Shown one piece after another: positions 5,707 through 11,005 of a DNA stretch of 11,005 bases; position 1 is the first letter of the stretch, and each line of letters starts with the position of its first letter. A program made the position numbers and the translations under genes. The notes under the pieces were generated by a model. That model saw only the letters and a list, made by a program, of their open reading frames with translations. It did no database searches and was not told the DNA's origin. Source of the stretch: Pseudonocardiales bacterium (GTDB lineage Bacteria; Actinomycetota; Actinomycetes; Mycobacteriales; Jatrophihabitantaceae); the NCBI GenBank assembly GCA_030840415.1, contig JAVEEO010000165.1:1-11005 (forward strand), written 5' to 3'.

Positions 5707-6953
5707 GGGTTCGGAATTCCCCTTCCGACCAGCGAGGCGGGGACGATCCGGGCCTCGATCAGCGCCATCGCGCGCTCGGCCCTGCCGGCCGCGACCCAGC
5801 CATCCTCACCCACGCTGATCAGGTAGCCAAACCGGTCGGAGAAGGAGTTCCGGATGCTGAGCTGCCGGCCCGGCTCGGCGGTCAGCACCAGTTCGCGCAC
5901 TCCCGGTGCCCGGGCGGCCTCGGCCAGTCCCCGCACCTCGGTCAACAGCCCCGGTCCGGACGGCAGCAGGAAGCGGATCGCGGCACCGGCCGAGCGGAGC
6001 GGGACCACCGGCAGCGCCAGCCCGGCCGCGCGGGCCACCGCGTGCCGGATCAGGTCGATTCCGGTGGCGAGCTCGACGGCTCGCGGGATCATGCCGCCGG
6101 CCAGCCGCGGATTTACCTCGACGACCCGGATTCCCCTGCTGGTCCAGCGAAGTTCGGTGTGCGCCGGGCCCCAGGCCAGGCCCAGGGCCCGCAGCGCGGA
6201 CACCGCCACCCGGCCCAGCCGGTCCCGCTCGTCGGCGGCCAGCCGCGCCGGGAAGTCGTGGCCGGTCTCGACGAAGTACGGCTCCGGTCCCAGGTGCTTG
6301 CCGGTCACCCCGACGACGGAATCGTCGAGGGTTTCCACCGAGAACTCCGGGCCGTCCAGGTACTGCTCGACCAGCACCCGCGACTGCGGCGGCAGCCCGA
6401 GCGTGTCCGGTCCGGCGTCGAACACGGCCGCTGCCGCGGCTCTCACCTGCTCGGCATCGGCACACCGGCGCACCCCGATCGATCCGGACCCAGCAGTGGG
6501 TTTGAGCACCACCGGAAAGCCGATCCGGACCGCGGCGGCGACGGCCTCGGCCGGGTTGCCGGCCGCGGCGAAGCTCGGGCAGCCGATACCAGCGGCCATG
6601 AGCGTGCGGCGCTGACGTGCCTTGTCGCGGCAGGCCCGCACCGCGGCCGGGTCGGGATGCGGCAGGCCCAGCACCCGGGCGACCTCACTGGCCGTTGCCA
6701 CCGAGTACTCCGAACTGCTGGTCACCGCCGCCACCGGACCGGTCAGCTCCGCGCAGAAACGCAGGATCGCCTCGGCACTGCCGGTGTCCACCACCCGATG
6801 CTCGATCGAGTCGGCTGCCAGATAGGGGTAACGCAGCGGGTCCCGGGCCAGCACCACCGGCCACAGGCCGAGAGACCTGGCTGCCGCGCAGAACAGCCGC
6901 CCGGTGCCGGTGGTGTTGCTCTCGACCAGCACCACCCAGCCACCGGCCGTCAT
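5703..6953 (-). CDS. ATP-grasp ligase (amino acid/peptide ligase-like)
   Basis: A 416-residue ATP-grasp enzyme, the fold that makes acyl phosphates and joins them to an amine or other nucleophile. An N-terminal pre-ATP-grasp domain (about 1-110, starting VVLVESNTTGTG) is followed by DKARQRRTL (110-118) and the nucleotide-binding lysine and glycine loop VVLKPTAGSGSIGV (148-161). The adenine-side VLVEQYLDGPEFSVE (193-207), GHDFP (231-235), HTE (265-267) and the metal-binding EVNPRLAGG (279-287) complete the fold. The last 90 residues form a C-terminal subdomain as in carboxylase-like L-amino acid ligases. The ATG at 6953 overlaps the lyase stop (ATGA); a longer frame to 7058 runs inside the lyase gene and is low-complexity. 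In context it should ligate or activate the amino acid made by the three upstream enzymes. The partner is unknown. Confidence 0.87.
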   Translation of the reverse strand: MTAGGWVVLVESNTTGTGRLFCAAARSLGLWPVVLARDPLRYPYLAADSIEHRVVDTGSAEAILRFCAELTGPVAAVTSSSEYSVATASEVARVLGLPHPDPAAVRACRDKARQRRTLMAAGIGCPSFAAAGNPAEAVAAAVRIGFPVVLKPTAGSGSIGVRRCADAEQVRAAAAAVFDAGPDTLGLPPQSRVLVEQYLDGPEFSVETLDDSVVGVTGKHLGPEPYFVETGHDFPARLAADERDRLGRVAVSALRALGLAWGPAHTELRWTSRGIRVVEVNPRLAGGMIPRAVELATGIDLIRHAVARAAGLALPVVPLRSAGAAIRFLLPSGPGLLTEVRGLAEAARAPGVRELVLTAEPGRQLSIRNSFSDRFGYLISVGEDGWVAAGRAERAMALIEARIVPASLVGRGIPNP

Positions 6954-8455
6954 CGGCAGCCGTCCGGGGCCGGATCGGCCCCCTGGCTCACAAGTTCGGC
7001 GACCGCAGCCTCCAGCCGCGCGGCTGCAGCTGCCAGCTGCTCGCGCCATTGGGCCCAATGCCGGCGGCGGTGTTGCCAGCCCCGGCAGGCCTGGCCGAAC
7101 GGTTCGTCGAAGTTCCCGGGGCCACCACCATGGCGCTGCGCCTCGACCAGCTCACCGAGATCCAGGCCGGTCAGGCCGATGCCGTCCAGCCAGCCGGGCG
7201 GGCCGAACTCGGCGAGCTTCGTCGAGCCCGCCGCCACCGCTCGCCGGACCGCGTCGCCGACCAGGCGATGGGCGCCGCGAAACGGCATCCCCTGCTGCAC
7301 CAGCCGGTTCGCGATCGCGGTGGCCGCGGTGAAGCCGCTCTCGGCACGTTCGGCCATCCGGTCCGGAACCGGCCGGGCGCCGCCGACCAGCAGTTGGGCC
7401 AGCAGCACGGCCTGCGCGCCGGCGTCCAGTCCCTGCCAGACGCTGGCCATCGCCTCGGTACCGACCTCGATGGAGTTGCTGAACGGCGTGCCGGTCATCA
7501 TGCCGGCCGCTGCCGTCCAGGCGCCGATCGCCTGGCCCGACTTGGCCTTCAGATGCTCGAGCAGGAAGGCGTTGCGTTTCTGGGGCATCGCTGAACTGCC
7601 GCCCACCAACCGGTCCGGAAACTCGAGAAACCCGAACTCGGCAGTACTCCACAATTGCAGGTCACTGGCCAGCCTGCTGAGGGTGATCGTCAGGCTGCTC
7701 ACCGCACCGAGCACCCGCAGCGCGACGTCCCGGCTGGCCACCGCGTCCAGCGCATGCGGGCTGCCCGCGGTGAAGCCGAGCAACCCGGCGGTCAGGTCCT
7801 GGTCGATGGCGAGGTCGGTGCCGGCCACAGCGCCGGCGCCGAGTGGGCAACGCTGCAACCCGTCCGCCGCCGAGACCAGCGCATCGAGGTCGCGCTCCAC
7901 CGCCGTGGCCAGCCCGAGCAGGTAGTAGCCGTAGCTGACCGGCATCGCGGCCTGGTAATGGGTGTAGACCGGCATCACCACCGATCGGTAGGCACGGGCA
8001 CGCGAGAGCAGCACCGCCGTCAAGCGGTTCGCCTGCTCGCCGAAGTCCAGCACCCAGGCACGCAGCCGCAACGCGGTGATGCAGGCCTTGAGGTCGTTGC
8101 GCGAGCGTCCGGTGTGCAGCACGCCGCCGATGTCGGGTCCAAGCGCCTCGATCAGGTAGCCCTCGTACATCAGGTAGAGCCCACGCGGCGCGGGACGATC
8201 CGATAACGGCCGGAAGCCCTGCTCGGACAGCTTGGCGATGCATCCGAGCAGGCCGGCGGCCGCAGCCGGCGAGATCAGCCCGGTGGCGGCCAGCATCGTC
8301 AGATGTGCCTTGTCGACAAGTGCCATCAGGCTCAGCTCGGCCGATCTCTCCCGCGGTGACGGGTCGCCGTAGACCACTCGCTGGGTACGCGGTGAGATCT
8401 CGGCGACCAGCCGCCCGGTTCCGGCGTGCTCGGCCGCCGGCTGCGCAAGGTTCAC
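6950..8455 (-). CDS. Argininosuccinate lyase-like enzyme (fumarase/aspartase superfamily)
   Basis: A 501-residue C-N lyase that should eliminate fumarate from an N-substituted aspartate. Signatures are HTGRSRND (114-121), the general-acid/base region YTHYQAAMPV (T165-H166), CPLGAGAVAGT (203-213) and the catalytic-serine loop GGSSAMPQKRNA (285-296). All are of ArgH type, though KKNP is replaced by KRNA. It starts at GTG 8455, which overlaps the PLP-enzyme stop (GTGA) and has GGGAGG 4 bases upstream. The frame open to 8557 is only the antisense-like image of the upstream gene's repeat region. No other arginine gene is present, so ordinary arginine synthesis is unlikely. In this operon it most plausibly cleaves an aspartate adduct of an amino acid to leave a free side-chain amine. 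Codon 84 is TTA, the only TTA leucine codon I noticed in the window. Confidence 0.88.
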   Translation of the reverse strand: MNLAQPAAEHAGTGRLVAEISPRTQRVVYGDPSPRERSAELSLMALVDKAHLTMLAATGLISPAAAAGLLGCIAKLSEQGFRPLSDRPAPRGLYLMYEGYLIEALGPDIGGVLHTGRSRNDLKACITALRLRAWVLDFGEQANRLTAVLLSRARAYRSVVMPVYTHYQAAMPVSYGYYLLGLATAVERDLDALVSAADGLQRCPLGAGAVAGTDLAIDQDLTAGLLGFTAGSPHALDAVASRDVALRVLGAVSSLTITLSRLASDLQLWSTAEFGFLEFPDRLVGGSSAMPQKRNAFLLEHLKAKSGQAIGAWTAAAGMMTGTPFSNSIEVGTEAMASVWQGLDAGAQAVLLAQLLVGGARPVPDRMAERAESGFTAATAIANRLVQQGMPFRGAHRLVGDAVRRAVAAGSTKLAEFGPPGWLDGIGLTGLDLGELVEAQRHGGGPGNFDEPFGQACRGWQHRRRHWAQWREQLAAAAARLEAAVAELVSQGADPAPDGCR

Positions 8456-9537
8456 CGAGCCTCCCGGGCGCCAGCCGCGCCAGCCGCGCCGGCCACGCCG
8501 GCCACGCCGGCCATCACTTCGGCGTAGCTGCGCCGCCCCCAGTCGAAGCAGGTCCACGAACCGGACGGGCGGGTCGGGTCGCTCACCCGCACCGGCTCGG
8601 AGGCCAGCGGCTGGTCGAGGTGTCCGGCGCCGCGCAACCAGTTGTCGTCGTACACCGTGTCCTGGTAGCGGTAACCCTCATCGGGCAGCATCACCACGGT
8701 GAGCGCGTTCGGGTTCGCCGCCGCCGACCACCGTGCTGCCAGGTAGGCGGCGCCGCCGGACGGCCCCATGAACAGCGCATGCCGGCGGTGCAACTGCCGG
8801 GTCGCGGCATAGGCAGCCGAGGCCGAGCACCAGTGCACCTGGTCGAACACCCGGTGATCGAGGTTGGCCGGCATCAGGCTCATGCCCAGGCCGCGCAACT
8901 CGCGATGGCCATCGGCATGGCCGAACAGCACGCTGCCGTGGGTGTCGACGCCGATCGCGCGGCATTCCGGCAGCACGGTACGCAGGTTGCCGACCGTGCC
9001 GCACATCGAACCACCCGAACCGACCGGGCCGACCACGCAGTCGATCTGGCCGAGGCATTCCAGGAAGAGCTCGGCCACCGTGGCGTACGAGCGCGGGTTG
9101 TCCGGGTTGGAGTACTGCTCGGGACAGAAAGTGGATTCGTGCTCGGTCCTGACCTCCGCCAGCCGCCGCAGCCGGGCGGCCTGGTAGCCGCCTGGAACCG
9201 CACCGGCCGCCGCCGGTACCCGGTCCACCACCGCGCCGAGGTCGGTCAGCCGCCGGTACAGCCGCTCGTCGATCACCGGATCGCTGACCAGCACCACCCG
9301 GCGGTTCATGTGCACCCCCTGCATGGCCAGGGCCAGGCCGAAGGTTCCCGACGTGGTCTCGACGATGACCGTGTGCGGGGGGAGCAATCCCTGCGCCTCG
9401 GCACGCCGCAGGATGAACCGGGCCGGGATCATCTTCATCAGGGTGAAGCAGGCACCGTACAGGTTGGGCGCCAGCCGGATCAGCCGCGGGACCTGGTAGG
9501 TCTCGGTGGCCTCCTCGAACGCGGTCTGGATGCTCAT
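8452..9537 (-). CDS. PLP-dependent beta-replacement enzyme (cysteine synthase/SbnA-like)
   Basis: A 361-residue fold-type II PLP enzyme. The likely Schiff-base lysine is K35 in LMKMIPARFI, aligned with the SxKDR lysine of cysteine synthases. TSGTFG (62-67) replaces the usual TSGNTG. QYSNPDN (141-147), the phosphate-cup GSGGS (173-177) and the C-terminal GPSGGA (259-264) with S261 are all present. IGVDTHGSVLFG (196-207) resembles the phosphoserine-using SbnA branch. The expected reaction is replacement of a beta-phosphate (phospho-Thr or phospho-Ser) by an amine nucleophile. The start ATG overlaps the kinase stop (ATGA, 9534-9537). The last 20 residues are an Ala/Gly/Val repeat tail of no obvious function. 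No SbnB-type dehydrogenase is nearby, but the adjacent ArgH-like lyase could process the adduct instead. Aspartate as amine donor is inference. Confidence 0.85.
   Translation of the reverse strand: MSIQTAFEEATETYQVPRLIRLAPNLYGACFTLMKMIPARFILRRAEAQGLLPPHTVIVETTSGTFGLALAMQGVHMNRRVVLVSDPVIDERLYRRLTDLGAVVDRVPAAAGAVPGGYQAARLRRLAEVRTEHESTFCPEQYSNPDNPRSYATVAELFLECLGQIDCVVGPVGSGGSMCGTVGNLRTVLPECRAIGVDTHGSVLFGHADGHRELRGLGMSLMPANLDHRVFDQVHWCSASAAYAATRQLHRRHALFMGPSGGAAYLAARWSAAANPNALTVVMLPDEGYRYQDTVYDDNWLRGAGHLDQPLASEPVRVSDPTRPSGSWTCFDWGRRSYAEVMAGVAGVAGAAGAAGAREAR
8460..8465 (-). promoter_or_regulatory. Ribosome binding site deciding the GTG start of the lyase
   Basis: GGGAGG on the minus strand lies 4 bases before GTG 8455. 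Together with the GTGA overlap it supports this start over any upstream codon in the same frame. Confidence 0.72.
8468..8512 (-). repeat. Five 9-bp tandem repeats coding an Ala-Gly-Val/Ala tail
   Basis: Five consecutive 9-bp units fill 8468-8512 (plus-strand forms GCGCCAGCC twice, GCGCCGGCC once, ACGCCGGCC twice). They code for a run of Ala-Gly-Val and Ala-Gly-Ala triplets near the C-terminus of the PLP enzyme. The array lies just before the lyase ribosome binding site. Since the unit is a multiple of three, copy number can change without a frameshift. Confidence 0.9.
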
Positions 9538-10559
9538 CGGACCAGCACCTCCACCTCGTGCGGGTCAGCTGCCGGGTGGCCGGCCAGCGAGGCCGACACC
9601 CCGATCAGCCCAGTGATCGCGATTCCGATGCGCGACGCGTCGAATTCCAGCTCGGCGGCACACCGGCGCAGCCGCTGCTCGGCATCGGGGGCCAGCGCGT
9701 CGAAGAGCAACCCGGCAACCGTTCCGCTGTGGGCCACCTGCACGCCGCAACCGCCGTGCCGCAGGCATGCGCGCAGTAGCCGGTCCAGGTGCGGCTTGGG
9801 AAGGTAGCGCTCGTTGATGCGCGCGCTCGCGGTCGCCACCCGTCCCAGCAGTGCCGCATCGCCGAGGGCCACCGCTCTGCGCAGTGCCGCCCGCAGCACG
9901 CCGAAGCCAGCCAGCTCCGCATCGTCGTAGTCGGCCGGCCGCAACCGGAGGGTGTCCACCCGGGCGCCCGGTTCGGTGTCACAGCTGATCACGAACATCG
10001 GTGGCAACCGATGCCCCAGTGTTTCCAGTACCGTCCCGTCCCGATGGCCGAACAGCACCACCCGGTCGTCGATCATGATCGAATCCGAGGCGCACTCGGC
10101 GAGCACTGCCAGCCGGGCCACCTCGTCCGCGGGAAGTGTCACCCCGTGGAAGTCGGCCACCGCCCGGATGGTGGCGGTGACGTCACTGGTGGACGAGCCC
10201 ATTCCGATGCCGGTCGGCACGTTGCTGCTGATCTCGACCCGGCCGCCCTTGGCGGCACCGGGAAAGGTGCTGAAGTACCGCAACGCCAGCATCGCCGCCC
10301 GCCGCACCAACGTCTGCTCCGGCGGGCCCAGCACGCCGCTGTGGCTGTAGCTGGGATAGAACGTCGCCCGGGTACCCCTGCCCGGTTGCGGCAAGGTCAC
10401 CAGCGCACGCCGCGGTTGACCGGCGGCGTCGGCGAAGATGCCCTGCAGCAGCTCACCATGGTGTGCCGGGGCGTAGCCGACGCCGATCTCCGAGCCTGCC
10501 TGGCCGGCCCGGTGGTAGCAGCGATCGGCAGCCGGCGACAGCACTTGCACCGCTACCAT
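9534..10559 (-). CDS. GHMP kinase, L-threonine kinase (PduX)-like
   Basis: A 341-residue GHMP-family small-molecule kinase. APAHHGELLQG (30-40) matches the N-terminal signature of the PduX-type L-threonine kinases. PTGIGMGSSTS (115-125) is the GHMP phosphate-binding loop. The C-terminal domain contains GCGVQVAHSGTVAGLLFD, the usual third motif region. The expected reaction is ATP-dependent phosphorylation of the side-chain hydroxyl of a free amino acid, giving O-phospho-L-threonine. Serine or another alcohol cannot be excluded. I choose ATG 10559 because GAGGAAGGA lies 8 bases upstream; the in-frame GTG at 10565 is only 2 bases from that site. No cobalamin genes are in view, which argues against the PduX role in B12 side-chain synthesis and for providing the substrate of the overlapping PLP enzyme. 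Confidence 0.85.
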   Translation of the reverse strand: MVAVQVLSPAADRCYHRAGQAGSEIGVGYAPAHHGELLQGIFADAAGQPRRALVTLPQPGRGTRATFYPSYSHSGVLGPPEQTLVRRAAMLALRYFSTFPGAAKGGRVEISSNVPTGIGMGSSTSDVTATIRAVADFHGVTLPADEVARLAVLAECASDSIMIDDRVVLFGHRDGTVLETLGHRLPPMFVISCDTEPGARVDTLRLRPADYDDAELAGFGVLRAALRRAVALGDAALLGRVATASARINERYLPKPHLDRLLRACLRHGGCGVQVAHSGTVAGLLFDALAPDAEQRLRRCAAELEFDASRIGIAITGLIGVSASLAGHPAADPHEVEVLVR

Positions 10560-10567
10560 CCGCACCG

Positions 10568-10576
10568 TCCTTCCTC
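10568..10576 (-). promoter_or_regulatory. Ribosome binding site of the GHMP kinase
   Basis: GAGGAAGGA on the minus strand lies 8 bases before the ATG at 10559. It favours that ATG over the GTG two codons earlier. Confidence 0.75.
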
Positions 10577-10586
10577 GACGAAGCTG

Positions 10587-10619
10587 CCGATCCGCTGGAT
10601 CGGGGTCAGCCGATCGGCT
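10587..10619 (-). other. Intercistronic inverted repeats between methyltransferase and kinase
   Basis: CCGATCC (10587-10593) and GGATCGG (10597-10603) form a perfect 7-bp stem with a 3-base loop in the 46-bp gap. Immediately upstream in the transcript, AGCCGATCGGCT (10608-10619) is a perfect 12-bp palindrome spanning the methyltransferase stop. The two share the GATCGG core, so mutually exclusive pairings are possible. No T-run follows. It could be an attenuator, a processing or stability element, or a protein operator; none of these is proven. Confidence 0.55.
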
Positions 10620-11005
10620 TGCTGATCCTGAAGATCAGGCTTTCGTGCTGATGGACGTAGTCGCGGTATCCGACGTGCGGGGGCTCCTGCCAACTCGCCA
10701 GCTCGACCGACTCGGCACGCAGGCCGACCTTGGCCAGCAGCGCCGCCAGATCGTCGTGGTCGAAGAACCGGCAGTAGAAGTCGAAGTGATCGATGTACTC
10801 CTTCGGGCCCACCTCGCGGATATTGGGATCGGACACCTGGCAGTCCCGCATCGTCCACATGTTGGCGACCAGGCTGCCGCCCGGCGCCAGGATCCGGTGC
10901 AGCTCGCGCAGCGCGTTCTCGGGATTGGTCAGATGCCCCAGCAGGTCCCAGCAGAAGATGCCGTCGACCGAGCCGTCCAGCAGGCCGGTGGCGAAGGCAT
11001 CGATC
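10606..11005 (-). CDS. Class I SAM-dependent methyltransferase, 5'-truncated by the window
   Basis: Only the C-terminal 132 residues are in the window; the coding frame runs on past 11005. The visible part begins with the motif II/III region of a methyltransferase-11-type Rossmann fold: DGIFCWDLLGHL, then NPENALRELHRILAPGGSLVANMW. The strand-helix pattern followed by (R/H)xLxPGG is diagnostic. The SAM-binding GxGxG loop would lie beyond the edge. The C-terminus has an aromatic, His-rich stretch (HFDFYCRFFDHDDL) and ends SLIFRISKPIG. It reads in the same direction as the kinase and is separated from it by a short gap, so it is probably the preceding operon gene, transferring a methyl group to the pathway product or an intermediate. 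An internal ATG at 10860 is not the start, since the conserved motifs lie upstream of it. The substrate is unknown. Confidence 0.85.
   Translation of the reverse strand, partial: IDAFATGLLDGSVDGIFCWDLLGHLTNPENALRELHRILAPGGSLVANMWTMRDCQVSDPNIREVGPKEYIDHFDFYCRFFDHDDLAALLAKVGLRAESVELASWQEPPHVGYRDYVHQHESLIFRISKPIG

Noticed and set aside
6954..7058. N-terminal extension of the ATP-grasp protein
   Set aside because: It overlaps the lyase coding region and has no fold-like sequence. The ATGA overlap at 6950-6953 and the domain start support 6953.
6042..7925. 627-codon plus-strand open frame opposite the ATP-grasp and lyase genes
   Set aside because: Its composition is low-complexity Arg/Pro/Ser/Ala, it shows no motif, and it spans two clearly coding minus-strand genes.
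6950..8455. Arginine biosynthesis argH
   Set aside because: No arg genes flank it. It is embedded between a PLP enzyme and an ATP-grasp ligase, and the KKNP motif is altered.
8468..8512. CRISPR-like or regulatory repeat array
   Set aside because: The units are 9 bp, contiguous without spacers, in frame and coding.
8456..8557. N-terminal extension of the lyase
   Set aside because: The extra residues are an Arg/Gly repeat read out of frame from the PLP-enzyme tail. GTG 8455 with GGGAGG and a GTGA overlap is the better start.
8452..9537. Staphyloferrin B-type SbnA/SbnB diaminopropionate pathway
   Set aside because: No SbnB-like dehydrogenase and no siderophore synthetase of the IucA/IucC type are present. 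The ArgH-like lyase offers a different route.
8305..9807. 500-codon plus-strand open frame opposite the PLP enzyme
   Set aside because: It is an antisense shadow with a Gly/Arg/His-rich composition and no recognisable domain.
9534..10559. Homoserine kinase thrB
   Set aside because: The GELLQG N-terminal signature fits PduX-type threonine kinases better, and no thrA/thrC neighbours are present.
10606..10860. Short stand-alone 84-residue gene
   Set aside because: The frame continues upstream with clear methyltransferase motifs to the window edge, so this is only the 3' end of a larger gene.

Overview
The window is about 70% G+C, dense in genes, uses ATG/GTG starts and consists of actinomycete-type protein families, so the source is most likely a high-GC Actinomycetota. 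The genus cannot be fixed from the sequence. No RNA genes, insertion sequences, CRISPR arrays or origins were seen.

Layout. The left part (1-3017) looks like ordinary chromosome. It holds a NAD kinase (+ strand, start near the window edge), an aldo-keto reductase (+), a strong inverted repeat between convergent genes, and a two-gene minus-strand unit (an actinobacterial protein of unknown function preceded by a LapA-domain membrane protein). The right part (3093-11005) is one minus-strand operon of at least seven genes running out of the window. In order of transcription it encodes a class I SAM methyltransferase (5'-truncated here), a GHMP kinase of the L-threonine-kinase type, a fold-type II PLP enzyme of the cysteine-synthase/SbnA type, an argininosuccinate-lyase-like enzyme, an ATP-grasp ligase, an AlaX-type tRNA-editing protein, and a 611-residue FAD/NAD(P)-binding flavoprotein of the HpyO/CreE type. 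Four consecutive junctions (kinase/PLP, PLP/lyase, lyase/ATP-grasp, ATP-grasp/AlaX) are 4-base ATGA or GTGA overlaps. This argues for tightly coupled expression.

Interpretation. The kinase, PLP enzyme and ArgH-like lyase form a trio with an obvious chemical logic: phosphorylate Thr (or Ser), displace the phosphate with the amino group of aspartate, then eliminate fumarate. The product would be 2,3-diaminobutyrate (or 2,3-diaminopropionate). From memory, the same enzyme set is proposed for 2,3-diaminobutyrate in lipopeptide and uridyl-peptide antibiotic clusters. Here there is no NRPS in view. Instead an ATP-grasp ligase would activate the amino acid or join it to a partner, and the flavoprotein and methyltransferase would tailor it. 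The AlaX-like protein could protect the producer by deacylating tRNA mischarged with the made amino acid. I regard this as a candidate undescribed NRPS-independent pathway for an unusual amino acid or small peptide. The individual family calls are firm; the substrates and final product are inference.
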